In this document: piece after piece, positions 1 to 8,212 of the stretch
Numbering within the stretch: the first letter of the stretch is position 1
Layout of the letters: every line of letters starts with the position of its first letter
Source: Sandaracinaceae bacterium
GTDB lineage: Bacteria; Myxococcota_A; Polyangia; Polyangiales; Sandaracinaceae
Reading direction: 5' to 3'
NCBI GenBank assembly: GCA_040218145.1
Contig: JAVJQK010000101.1
Coordinates: 1 to 64,000, forward strand
Length of the DNA stretch: 64,000 nt
The notes under the pieces: generated by a model
Told to the model about the DNA's origin: nothing
The model's input: only the letters and a program-made list of their open reading frames with translations
Database searches by the model: none
Program-made: the position numbers and the translations under genes

Positions 1-21
1 CGGAGCTGCAATCTCCGGCCC

Positions 22-354
22 TCACCCTATGCGCGACGACGATCGTCTCCCGGCCCGTCGCGCGTGGCCCACTTTCCGGACGGAGCCCGGGCACCGGTGA
101 CGTCGGTGGGAATGGTCTCCATCGAGGCCGGTGGGGACAGCGTCACCGCCCTCGCCGACGCAGCCCTCGTCCGGCTCGATCGGCAGGATGAAGTGGACCG
201 TCCCTTCGAGCTCCGGGTCCACGAGCGCGAGGTCGACCGCGGCCAGCGGGAGCAAGAGCTCCGCGTGCTCCGCCACGCGCTCGGCGAAGACATCCTCTGG
301 CTCCGGGAACGCGCAGAAGTCCTCGCTCGCCTCGAAGATCGTGAGCGGCATCAT
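22..354 (-). CDS. Small hypothetical protein
   Basis: I do not recognise this 110-residue protein. The first 70 residues are acidic and hydrophobic (VFAERVAEHAELLLPLAAVD near residue 22) with a third-codon-position G/C pattern typical of real genes here. The last 35 residues are Arg/His-rich and look less like normal protein, so the reading frame may be disturbed near the C-terminus, or only the N-terminal part is genuine. The opposite strand is also open, so the strand call is uncertain. The gene would be transcribed away from the DGPF/ECF42 pair. Confidence 0.4.
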   Translation of the reverse strand: MMPLTIFEASEDFCAFPEPEDVFAERVAEHAELLLPLAAVDLALVDPELEGTVHFILPIEPDEGCVGEGGDAVPTGLDGDHSHRRHRCPGSVRKVGHARRAGRRSSSRIG

Positions 355-493
355 CGAACGATAGCTTGGTCGCTCGCGTAGAATCCGCGGTCGAAAAAAG
401 TTCGCGCGCGATGTCGATCTTCGCGGGGCTAGATCGTCGCCCTAGCAGAAACGCGATGTCCGGCGCGAGATGGCGCGGACGAAGGAGATTCCC

Positions 494-916
494 ATGAAGG
501 TGATGGTTTTCGTGAAGGCGAACGCAGACTCCGAGGCCGGCGTGATGCCGAGTGAGGAGATCCTGCGCGAGATGGGCCGCTTCAACGAAGAGCTCGTGGA
601 GGCCGGGGTGATGCTGGCCGGCGAGGGGCTGCACCCCAGCTCGCGCGGCAAGCGCGTGCGCTGCGAGGGCAAGAAGCGAACGGTGATCGATGGGCCGTTC
701 GCGGAGACGAAGGAGCTCGTGGCGGGCTTCTGGATCTGGCAGGTGAAGTCGATGGACGAGGCGATCGAGTGGGTTCGACGCGCTCCCTTCCAGGAGGGCG
801 AGATCGAGCTGCGGCCCGTCTTCGAGCTCGAGGACTTCGGCGAGGAGCTCACGCCGGAGCTCCGCGCGCGGGAGGAGCGGCTGCGGGACGAGGTCGAGCG
901 ACGGCAGGGCGACTGA
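494..916 (+). CDS. YCII/DGPF-domain protein, partner of ECF42 sigma factor
   Basis: This 140-residue protein carries the DGPF signature (VIDGPFAETKELVAGFW, about residues 58-74) that names the YCII-related DGPF family, a small ferredoxin-like alpha/beta fold. The ATG at 494 is chosen because GAAGGAG lies 6 nt before it; an in-frame start 24 nt upstream has no such site. The stop lies 6 nt before the ECF42 sigma gene, so the two are probably co-transcribed. DGPF genes are the established genomic companions of ECF42 sigma factors, but their biochemical role is unknown. The Glu/Arg-rich C-terminus (residues 115-140) looks helical. Confidence 0.85.
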   Translation: MKVMVFVKANADSEAGVMPSEEILREMGRFNEELVEAGVMLAGEGLHPSSRGKRVRCEGKKRTVIDGPFAETKELVAGFWIWQVKSMDEAIEWVRRAPFQEGEIELRPVFELEDFGEELTPELRAREERLRDEVERRQGD

Positions 917-922
917 CGCGCG

Positions 923-2173
923 ATGGCGACGCCGCACGAGGTCCGCCGCTCGATCGAGGCGGTGTGGAGGCTGGAGTCCGCGCGCTTGCTCGGAGGCCTC
1001 GTGCGGATGGTGCGCGACCTGGATCTCGCGGAAGACCTCGCGCACGAGGCCCTCGTCGCCGCGCTCGAGACGTGGCCGCGCGACGGCATCCCGGACCGGC
1101 CGGGCGCGTGGCTCATGACCACGGCCAAGAACCGCGCGCTCGACCGCGCGCGGCGGAGCAAGGTCCGTCAACGCGAGCACGACGCGCTGGCGGCCGAGGC
1201 GCCGTCGCAGACGACGTTCGACCCGACGACGCTGGACGAACACGTGGGCGACGATCTGCTCCGGCTGATCTTGATCGCCTGCCACCCCGTGCTGTCTTCG
1301 GACGCGCGGGTCAGCCTGACGCTGCGGCTGGTGGTCGGCCTGACGGTCGAGGAGATCGCGCGCGCCTACATGGCGGCGGAGACCACCATCCAGCAGCGGA
1401 TCGTGCGCGCCAAGCGGACGCTGCGGGAGGCGCGCGCGCCGTTCGAGGTGCCGCGCGGGGCCGAGCTGACCGCGCGGCTCGAGTCGGTGATGCAGGTCGT
1501 CTACCTGATCTTCAACGAGGGCTACGCCTCCACGCGCGGCCCGCGCTGGCTGCGCGAAGAGCTCTCCGACGACGCGCTGCGACTGGGGCGGACCCTCGCC
1601 GCGCTCGTGCCCGACGAGGCCGAGGTGCAGGGGCTACTCGCGCTGATGGAGCTGTCGGCCTCGCGCGCTCGAGCTCGCCTCGACGCCGACGGCCGGCCCG
1701 TCCTGCTGCTCGATCAGAACCGCGCGCTCTGGGACCGGCTGCAGATCGGGCGTGGCCTCGCGGCGCTCGCGCGCGCGGAGTCCCTCGCGTCGCCGCTCGG
1801 GCCCTACACGCTGCAAGCCGCGATCAACGCCTGCCACGCGCGCGCGGCGAGGGCCGAGGACACCGACTGGCGCCGCATCGTCGCGCTGTACGACGCGCTG
1901 GTGGAGGCGACGGGCAACCCCGTGGTGGAGCTCAACCGCGCGATGGCCGTCGCGATGGCGTACGGCCCGGCCGATGGGCTCGCGCTGGTCGACCAGCTCA
2001 TCGAGGACGGCGAGCTGCAGGGCTATCACTGGCTCCCGAGCGTGCGCGGAGAGCTCCTGGCGAGGCTCGGTCGCCACGACGAGGCGCGCGCCGAGCTGCA
2101 CCACGCGGCCGAGCTGACCCAGAACGAGCGAGAGCGCGAGAGCCTCCTCGCCCGCGCCGCGCGCCTGGCCTGA
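923..2173 (+). CDS. ECF42-type RNA polymerase sigma factor with C-terminal TPR-like domain
   Basis: This 416-residue protein is roughly twice the length of a normal ECF sigma factor. Sigma region 2 lies at about residues 15-75 (DLAEDLAHEALVAALETWP, then the NRALDRARR turn) and region 4 at about 110-175 (GLTVEEIARAYMAAETTIQQ). The rest is the helical, TPR-like extension that defines group ECF42, with its YLIFNEGYAST hallmark near residue 195. In ECF42 this extension replaces an anti-sigma factor and is needed for activity. No anti-sigma gene is seen nearby; the upstream DGPF gene is the expected partner and probable target. The stop is 16 nt before the next gene. Confidence 0.9.
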   Translation: MATPHEVRRSIEAVWRLESARLLGGLVRMVRDLDLAEDLAHEALVAALETWPRDGIPDRPGAWLMTTAKNRALDRARRSKVRQREHDALAAEAPSQTTFDPTTLDEHVGDDLLRLILIACHPVLSSDARVSLTLRLVVGLTVEEIARAYMAAETTIQQRIVRAKRTLREARAPFEVPRGAELTARLESVMQVVYLIFNEGYASTRGPRWLREELSDDALRLGRTLAALVPDEAEVQGLLALMELSASRARARLDADGRPVLLLDQNRALWDRLQIGRGLAALARAESLASPLGPYTLQAAINACHARAARAEDTDWRRIVALYDALVEATGNPVVELNRAMAVAMAYGPADGLALVDQLIEDGELQGYHWLPSVRGELLARLGRHDEARAELHHAAELTQNERERESLLARAARLA

Positions 2174-2179
2174 TACGCT
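2174..2179 (+). promoter_or_regulatory. -10-like box TACGCT, probable leaderless promoter
   Basis: TACGCT ends 10 nt before the ATG at 2190, which has no Shine-Dalgarno sequence. The box straddles the end of the ECF42 gene, so the phosphotransferase may have its own promoter as well as read-through from upstream. No convincing -35 box is seen. Confidence 0.4.
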
Positions 2180-2189
2180 CGCGTCCGTC

Positions 2190-3284
2190 ATGGGTCGACG
2201 AAGGCACGATGACGACGACGAGCCGAGCGCCGAGGGCGACGACTGGATCGAGTGGGGCGGGGAGCTCGTCTTCGCGGTGGACTTCACGCCGGGCGGGGCG
2301 CCCATCGGGCTGACGCGAGAGGAGTGGCGCGCCGAGAACCTCCGCTACCGCGCGCGCCGCGGCTGGGCGCGCGCCTACGCGGTGCTCGAGACCACGCTCC
2401 GCAAAGCCGCGCCCGACGCCGAGCTCGACATCGGGCGCGTGCGCAAGCGGGGCGAGGGGCTGTCGCGGGACAGCTATGGCGCATACGTGGAGCTCACGCC
2501 GGATCCAGGCGAGCTCTCCGACCTCTACATCGTGCGCCTGCCGCGACCGGACGCGGATGACGACCTCGGAGCACGCACGTACAGAGAGGCGGAGCTGCTC
2601 TGGCGCCTGGCCGAGCTCGAGCTGCCGTTCCGGATCCCGCAGGTCCTCTCGGTGGTGCCGGAGCGACATGGCCCGGCCATGGTCCAGCGCGCAGTGGAGG
2701 GGCTGGAGCTCGATCGCGACGGGGCGCCCTGGAAGGTGGTCGGTCCGGTCGCCGCGCAGGTGCACGCCATCGAGGTCGACCACGTACGTGCCCTCGTCAC
2801 AGAGGTGCACGACTCGGCGCGCGCCCACGTGCTCTCCGAGCTGTCGGAGCTCGAGGGCGACGCCTCGCCCGAGCTCCGCGACGCGGCGGCGTGGGCGGCC
2901 GCGCATGCTCCAGGCGAAGACGTGCCCGCGCGTCTGCTGCACGGCGATCTCCTGCCGCAGAACATCCACGCGTCGCCGCCGGATCCGCCCTCGGTGATCG
3001 ACTGGGAGTACGCCAAGGTCGGCGACCCCGCGTACGACCTCGCCATCGTCACGCGCGGCGTCCGGCGCCCCTTCAAGGTGGAGGGCGGCCTCGAGAAGCT
3101 GGTCGACGCGTACCGCAACGCGGGCGGCGCCCCCTCCGTGAGCCCTCAGGCGGTCCAGGTGCACGAGCTATCCATGCTCGGCGCGTGGTACCGAGGCGAG
3201 CTCGAGGACACGACCCGCCGGCCCACCGGGCAGCCGCTCAACAGGCTGCGCGCGCTCCTGAAGCGGCTGCGTCCGAGCGTATGA
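2190..3284 (+). CDS. APH/choline-kinase-type phosphotransferase family protein
   Basis: This 364-residue cytoplasmic protein has the aminoglycoside-phosphotransferase fold signature: the Brenner-type catalytic loop HGDLLPQN (His251, Asp253, Asn258) and the metal-binding Asp271 in VIDWE. The N-terminal 40 residues are acidic and poorly conserved-looking; the ATP-binding lobe follows at about 60-190. The family moves the gamma-phosphate of ATP to a hydroxyl on small molecules such as aminoglycosides, homoserine or choline; the substrate cannot be told from sequence. It follows the ECF42 gene in the same direction but has a -10-like box of its own. Nothing marks it as a resistance gene. Confidence 0.8.
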   Translation: MGRRRHDDDDEPSAEGDDWIEWGGELVFAVDFTPGGAPIGLTREEWRAENLRYRARRGWARAYAVLETTLRKAAPDAELDIGRVRKRGEGLSRDSYGAYVELTPDPGELSDLYIVRLPRPDADDDLGARTYREAELLWRLAELELPFRIPQVLSVVPERHGPAMVQRAVEGLELDRDGAPWKVVGPVAAQVHAIEVDHVRALVTEVHDSARAHVLSELSELEGDASPELRDAAAWAAAHAPGEDVPARLLHGDLLPQNIHASPPDPPSVIDWEYAKVGDPAYDLAIVTRGVRRPFKVEGGLEKLVDAYRNAGGAPSVSPQAVQVHELSMLGAWYRGELEDTTRRPTGQPLNRLRALLKRLRPSV

Positions 3285-3330
3285 ACAGGTCGATTTGCGC
3301 GAACGCGCGCGGTCGAGGATCGTCGGAGAG

Positions 3331-4080
3331 ATGGAGCGACAACGCGTGCGTATGTTCTTCTCCGGGCCGCCGACGGCAGCTCAGCTCCGCGTGCTGCGCG
3401 TCGTGTTCCCGCCCCTGGGCGCGTTCCCTCCCGCCACGCTGCGTCAGCGCCTCGGAGCGCTGCCCGTGTGCGTGCTCGAGCGCGAAGCGGATGGGGACGC
3501 CGCGCAGGCGCTCTCCCGGCTGGCCGCGGCCGGGCTCGCCGTGGAAGCTTGCGCGCACCACGACTACGGCGCCCCGTACCTGCGACGCCTGCTACCCGCT
3601 CCACCCGCGAGCTGGGACGAGACGCGCAGTCGCCTCGAGTGTGTCTTCTACCCGTCGTTCGACCCCGAGGTGATCCTGCGGCTCTGGCTGGATGGGGCGC
3701 GAGCGCGCATGCAGCTCTCATCCCGGAGCGCGCCTGTCCTGTGGGAGCACTTCATGCCCCAGCTCTCCCTCGACAAACCCAGCGAGCCGCCTCCCGTCCC
3801 CACCGGCGAGGTCGCGGACGTGGAGCCCATCGACGGCCTGCTCTCGCGCGCCCTCCTGATGCGGGAGCGGCCGCACGATCCCAGCGGCGCAGTCCTGGTG
3901 GATGGCATGAACATCCAGATCGCGACGCGACGGGGCAGCCAGACGAACGAGACCTATCACTGCGCGACCGATCCGGCGGCGCGCGAGCTGCTGGGTCGAA
4001 TCCTCGCCCTCGGGAGCGCGCGACTCCAAGAGCCGCAGAGCCGACGCCACATCGAGGCGCTCCAGCGCTACGTCCGCTGA
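3331..4080 (+). CDS. Hypothetical protein
   Basis: I do not recognise this 249-residue soluble protein. It has no signal peptide or membrane segment. The first 60 residues (PTAAQLRVLRVVFPPLGAFP) resemble an alpha/beta module of a type used to hold ribosomal-protein-like or sensor subdomains, but this is not diagnostic. The ATG at 3331 is preferred because GGAGAG directly precedes it; an in-frame TTG at 3295 is an alternative. It starts 46 nt after the phosphotransferase stop and may be co-transcribed with it. Confidence 0.6.
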   Translation: MERQRVRMFFSGPPTAAQLRVLRVVFPPLGAFPPATLRQRLGALPVCVLEREADGDAAQALSRLAAAGLAVEACAHHDYGAPYLRRLLPAPPASWDETRSRLECVFYPSFDPEVILRLWLDGARARMQLSSRSAPVLWEHFMPQLSLDKPSEPPPVPTGEVADVEPIDGLLSRALLMRERPHDPSGAVLVDGMNIQIATRRGSQTNETYHCATDPAARELLGRILALGSARLQEPQSRRHIEALQRYVR

Positions 4081-4106
4081 GGCTCGATGACGGTGCCGGG
4101 CCCGGC

Positions 4107-4112
4107 TATCGT
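4107..4112 (+). promoter_or_regulatory. -10-like box TATCGT next to a 12-bp palindrome
   Basis: TATCGT ends 6 nt before the ATG at 4119 and no Shine-Dalgarno sequence is present. The perfect palindrome GCCGGGCCCGGC at 4095-4106 abuts the box and would lie in the promoter spacer, so it is a candidate operator. The promoter assignment is inference. Confidence 0.4.
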
Positions 4113-4118
4113 CGCGCG

Positions 4119-5210
4119 ATGGACCGCGAAGCGTGCAATGTAGCCGTGCACGGCACACTCCCCGCCGCGCCGTGGAGGCTCGCCGATGGGTGCTGGCCGC
4201 GCACCGGGGCCGACCGCCGCCAGTCGCGACGCGTCGGGGTGCTCGGGCCCAATCGCGGGAGCACGCGCACCGTGTGCGCGCTGCCCGGTCCGAGCTCGGC
4301 CCTGGCACAACTGGCCGCGGCCGAAGAGTCGATCTGGATCTCCCGCGCCGACCACCTCCTCTGTTTCGACCTACGGGGCGAGCTGCGCTGGTCCGCGGCG
4401 GCGGGCGACCGGAGCGCGCGCTTCACGTCTGCGCCCCTCATCCTGTCCGACGGGACGGCCGCGCTCCGCTCCGGCCGTAGGCTGTCGTTCGTGAGCGCGC
4501 GTGGCGTTGTCGGTCGCGTCGACTGGACCGGGGCCGATGACTCCGGGCCCGCCCCCAACCTCACCGCGGACGGGCGCATCGTCCTGACGTCGATGAGCGG
4601 CGAGGTGGCCCTCGCGAGCGCCGACGGGGCGGTGACCCCGGTCGGGTCCTTCGGCTACGACATCCTCCCGCCGGCCATTCAGGACGACGGGACGTTGGTG
4701 ATCAGCGGATACGGCGGGAGCGGGTTGGTTTGCGTCACCCCGTCGGGGGAGCGCGTCTGGGCCGGCGACTCGAGGGACCCCGACCTCCTGCCCTCCGTCA
4801 ACGCGTCCGGCGTCGTGGCGGTGGGCGCGCTCGGCGGCGGATCGTCGTTTCACTCTCCGTCCGGCGGCAGGCTCGGGAGCTACGGCGAGGGGGCCGCGTT
4901 CGCCGAGCTCGGCGGAGGGCAGTGGGCCGCGCTCGGTCCGACCTCGCTGGCCTGCGTCGACAGTAGCGGAGTCGTCTCCTGGACGCGCGCGCTCGGAGGA
5001 GAGATCGACCTGGCCTGGGGCGGCCTCGGCCCGGTGATCGACCAGGCGAACCGCGTCTACTTTCCCCGCGCCGGAGGCTTCGCGTGCGTCACCCGGAGCG
5101 GCGAGGCGGTGTTCGACCTCGACCTGCCTGCGACCCCCAACGACGTCGCGATCGTGAGCGAAGGCGTCGCCGCCGTCGTGGTCGGGGACGCGCTACACCT
5201 CGTGACGTGA
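4119..5210 (+). CDS. PQQ/beta-propeller-like repeat protein
   Basis: This 363-residue protein is built of repeated beta-rich blades of about 40 residues ending in motifs such as CFDLRGELRWS, CVTPSGERVWA, CVDSSGVVSWT and CVTRSGEAVFDL, the pattern of PQQ-like or outlet beta-propellers. There is no obvious signal peptide, so it may be cytoplasmic. Within the longer open frame I choose the ATG at 4119, since the upstream part is Arg/Ala-rich shadow sequence and a -10-like box lies just before the ATG. Propellers of this type usually serve as binding scaffolds; the ligand is unknown. The next gene converges on it 3 nt away. Confidence 0.7.
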   Translation: MDREACNVAVHGTLPAAPWRLADGCWPRTGADRRQSRRVGVLGPNRGSTRTVCALPGPSSALAQLAAAEESIWISRADHLLCFDLRGELRWSAAAGDRSARFTSAPLILSDGTAALRSGRRLSFVSARGVVGRVDWTGADDSGPAPNLTADGRIVLTSMSGEVALASADGAVTPVGSFGYDILPPAIQDDGTLVISGYGGSGLVCVTPSGERVWAGDSRDPDLLPSVNASGVVAVGALGGGSSFHSPSGGRLGSYGEGAAFAELGGGQWAALGPTSLACVDSSGVVSWTRALGGEIDLAWGGLGPVIDQANRVYFPRAGGFACVTRSGEAVFDLDLPATPNDVAIVSEGVAAVVVGDALHLVT

Positions 5211-5213
5211 CGC

Positions 5214-5735
5214 TCACCCGGGAGCGTCGACGCGAAAGAGCGCCCACGCCTGCGGCGCGTCGTCTTCGCTGAGGCCCCACTCCTCCGACACGGTCGTGAC
5301 CAGGGCGCGGGCGTCGTCCCACGCGTCGAGCAGGCCGACCTCGTTGAGGCGTTCGGGGACGCTCGCGATCGACGGCGGGAGGCCGCCGTAGTCCACGAGG
5401 TAGGAGTCTGTGCCATCGAGGACGTCGTATCCGAGGAAGCGCACGCCCGTGGGCGGATCCGAAGGGCGGCGGTCGGCCGGGAAGGCGAGCTGCGCGTAGG
5501 CTCGGGGCGACGGGGTCACGCCGCGCCGCTGGGCCTCGTGACGCAGGCGTGCGAGGAGTCCGGCGTCGGGCCAGGCGCTCAGGTCGTCGCGGCCCGCGAG
5601 GATGGGGTTCCGTATGACCGACGAGGTGTAGACCGCCTCACGCGTGGCGAGCAGCTCGTCCGCTCTGGATCCCGGGTCGTGCGCGCTGGTGAGCGGCTCG
5701 CGCAGTGTCAAGACAGCGTGGGTGAAGTCCGTCAT
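5214..5735 (-). CDS. Hypothetical protein
   Basis: I do not recognise this 173-residue soluble acidic protein (starting MTDFTHAVLTLREPL). A conserved-looking core FLGYDVLDGTDSYLVDYGG lies near residues 100-118. The ATG at 5735 is preferred over one 36 nt upstream because the added residues are basic and low-complexity. It converges with the propeller gene. There is no signal peptide, membrane segment or cysteine motif. Confidence 0.6.
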   Translation of the reverse strand: MTDFTHAVLTLREPLTSAHDPGSRADELLATREAVYTSSVIRNPILAGRDDLSAWPDAGLLARLRHEAQRRGVTPSPRAYAQLAFPADRRPSDPPTGVRFLGYDVLDGTDSYLVDYGGLPPSIASVPERLNEVGLLDAWDDARALVTTVSEEWGLSEDDAPQAWALFRVDAPG

Positions 5736-5823
5736 GCGGGAGCTTCTACTCCGCTTGCGCTCAGACGACAAGCTCGGTTGCCGCCACGACTGATCGAGGC
5801 GATCGGGATGGTGACGCGCAGGC

Positions 5824-7527
5824 TCAGCGCCAGAACCCCCAGATGGGCGGAGAGGCGATCAGAGCGCCCAGCCCGCCGCTCAGCGCGACCACCGTCAGCC
5901 AGAGGCCGACGCGCCAGAGGAGACCCGGGATGGCGCGCGCGATGCGTCCAGCCATCAGCGCGAGGATCCTGCGGCGGCTGGCCGTCATCAGCACTCGCCG
6001 ACCGCGGTAGGGTGACCCTTCGCGCAGGAGCAGGCGTGCGTTTCTCGGGAGGCGCGCAGTGGCGCGCCCCGCCCGCCAGCGGAGGGCCCAGCGGACGGGG
6101 ACGAGCGGGCTCAGCAGGAGCGCGAGCACGGCGAGCAACACGCCGAGCCCCGCCGCCCACGGAGTCACGCCGAGCTCGAACGGGCTCCGCTCGGGGGGCC
6201 GCGGGACGCCGTGGTCCAGCTTGACCAGGCGCTCGCCAGGATGGAGCTCGGCGTCCAGGTGGACGGCCAGGGCGGCGGGCGCGTGACCCGAGCCTTCACC
6301 GAGAATCATGGGCAGCGACAGCGTCTCCAGCTCGTCGAGGAGGAGGTAGGTCTGCTCGAGGTCGCGCCATCGGGGGTGATGGCAGCGAGTCGCGCCAGCC
6401 GTCGTGGCGCAGTCGGCACCCGCCTCGCGCCACACCTCGACGGGGTGCGCCCGTACGTCGCGGAGCGCCATGTCGACGAAGGGCCAGCGCGCCATCGCGG
6501 CGGTCCATCCGGGCGACTCACCCCGGAGGAACGCCAGCTCGATCGTGTTCGCGCGGCGCAGGTGCGGGAGCGCCGCGCGCAGATCGTCGAGCGTGACGCC
6601 ACGCGTCAACAGCACGGGGGTCGCGTAGAACGTGCCGAGGTCGACGACGTCGCCGGGCTCGAGAACACGGTGGGTGCCCGCGCCGAAGACGTGGGTTCTC
6701 CGGCCCGACTCGAGCACGAACGACGCGTGGCTCGGATCGCGTGTCATCAAGAAGGACGCCCCATGCCCCTCGGAGTCGAGCCGAAGGGGAGCGACGCCGA
6801 GCTCCCTCCAGATGGCCTCGGGTCGAGACTGCGGAAAGCCGGTGGACAGCGGCGGCTCGAACGCGGAGCTCGAGGCGAAGAGCAGCACGAGCAACACCGG
6901 CCAACCGACCATCGCGGGCGCGCCGCGCAGCGCCGAGCGCAGCAGCGCCCAGGTGATCCACGCGACCGTGACCGTGACGCCGATGAGCTCGACCGCGCTC
7001 GACGCGGCCGCGAGGTGGTTCAGCTCGGCTGCGCCCGCCGGGTCGTCACACGCAGTCATCGCCGCGTGTAGGGCCGCGACGTCGACGAGCAGGCGAGTCG
7101 AGAGCCAGAGCGCGATCGCGACGGGCGCAGGGTGACCGCGGCCGCCTCGCAGCCCCAGCGACACCACGAGGAGCGCGAGCGCCTGGAACCCCACGCGCAC
7201 GCCGAGCGGCTCGACCACGCGGCACGGCGCCCCGGTGGCCGGGTCGATCGGGGAGAAGCAAGCGAACGATTGCCCTCCCCACCTCGCGAACAGAACGCCG
7301 GCGAGGACGAGGGCGCCGGCCGTGACCGCGAGCCAGCGGACGTCCCGCTGCTGGCCGCGTGTCGGGCGAGCCGGGAGCCACGACGACGCGACGGCGGCCG
7401 CCAGGCTCAGCCCGACGAGGATCGTGCAGCCCGCGTAGGTGACGCGGTCCCCGATCCACGGACACAGCGCGACGCCGAACGCGCCCGCCAACAGCCAGTC
7501 CGAACGCTCACCCAGTCGCACGCGCAT
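5824..7527 (-). CDS. Multi-pass membrane protein, unknown function
   Basis: This 567-residue protein has about six hydrophobic segments in its first 230 residues, a soluble extracytoplasmic-looking region at about 235-440 (containing FVLESGRRTHVFGAGTHRV), and two more membrane segments near 450-475 and 535-560. No family is recognised. Its first 20 nt overlap the end of the upstream membrane gene, so the two form a translationally linked pair and probably act together. The middle domain is preceded by ASSSAFEPPLSTGFPQSRPE, which resembles a released or anchored periplasmic domain boundary; this last point is inference. Confidence 0.75.
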   Translation of the reverse strand: MRVRLGERSDWLLAGAFGVALCPWIGDRVTYAGCTILVGLSLAAAVASSWLPARPTRGQQRDVRWLAVTAGALVLAGVLFARWGGQSFACFSPIDPATGAPCRVVEPLGVRVGFQALALLVVSLGLRGGRGHPAPVAIALWLSTRLLVDVAALHAAMTACDDPAGAAELNHLAAASSAVELIGVTVTVAWITWALLRSALRGAPAMVGWPVLLVLLFASSSAFEPPLSTGFPQSRPEAIWRELGVAPLRLDSEGHGASFLMTRDPSHASFVLESGRRTHVFGAGTHRVLEPGDVVDLGTFYATPVLLTRGVTLDDLRAALPHLRRANTIELAFLRGESPGWTAAMARWPFVDMALRDVRAHPVEVWREAGADCATTAGATRCHHPRWRDLEQTYLLLDELETLSLPMILGEGSGHAPAALAVHLDAELHPGERLVKLDHGVPRPPERSPFELGVTPWAAGLGVLLAVLALLLSPLVPVRWALRWRAGRATARLPRNARLLLREGSPYRGRRVLMTASRRRILALMAGRIARAIPGLLWRVGLWLTVVALSGGLGALIASPPIWGFWR

Positions 7528-8083
7528 GCGCGCGTGACACCGACCGACGGCGTCGGTTCCGACGCATGGCCCATCGAGCGACGCCGAGGGGCGTCAGGAG
7601 CAGGGTGAAGTACAGCCACGTGTTCAGCGCGAAGCCCGGCCAGACGGGGCGATAGGGCAGACCGTCGACGACGCCGTAGTTGCCGCCACTCATGGGGCGA
7701 GCCGCGATGGGGATCGCGCCCTCGAGCACGGTCCCCGCGCGGCCCCAGCGGCGCTCGGATCCGACCGCCTCGAACGGGAAGCCCGCGCGCTCCACCTTGA
7801 GGGTGCGGTGGCGCGGATCGACGAGCGAGGCCGGGGGGACCGGGCCGCCCTGGATGCGCACGCGACGATAGCCGATGAAGTCCGTGGCGTCGCGGAGCAC
7901 GACCACCTCCGCCGCGTCGCCCCCCGGCACGTGCGCGTCCCAGGTCTCGCGGATCGCCGCGGCGGAGAGTCGCGCCTCGTGACCCGGCAGCGGCTGCTCG
8001 AGGATGAGCATCCACGCGACGACGGGCACCAGCGCCGGGGCGAGGACCAGCGCGCAGAGCCCGTACGCGATCTCCCAGCGCAT
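7508..8083 (-). CDS. Membrane protein, first gene of a two-gene operon
   Basis: This 191-residue protein has an N-terminal membrane segment (residues 4-28, LCALVLAPALVPVVAWMLIL), an extracytoplasmic region at about 30-150, and a second membrane segment at about 152-172, ending in a positively charged tail (RRNRRRRS) consistent with both ends inside. I recognise no family. It overlaps the next gene by 20 nt. The 129-nt gap to the divergent DUF2330 gene holds the likely promoters of both. Confidence 0.7.
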   Translation of the reverse strand: MRWEIAYGLCALVLAPALVPVVAWMLILEQPLPGHEARLSAAAIRETWDAHVPGGDAAEVVVLRDATDFIGYRRVRIQGGPVPPASLVDPRHRTLKVERAGFPFEAVGSERRWGRAGTVLEGAIPIAARPMSGGNYGVVDGLPYRPVWPGFALNTWLYFTLLLTPLGVARWAMRRNRRRRSVSRAHARATG

Positions 8084-8212
8084 CAGCCTGAGGTACGCCC
8101 CGCGCGCGAGACTCTCCCCATCGCACGCAACCGCCAGCGAGCCGCGTCGATGTCACGCGGGGAGGGCAAGATGGCCCAGGGCGACTCAGCGGGTGAGCGA
8201 AGACAGCGAACG

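Noticed and set aside
143-1285. Long minus-strand open frame over the DGPF and ECF42 genes
   Set aside because: It is Arg/His/Leu-rich, antisense to two well-supported genes, and shows no protein-like motif; it arises from high GC.
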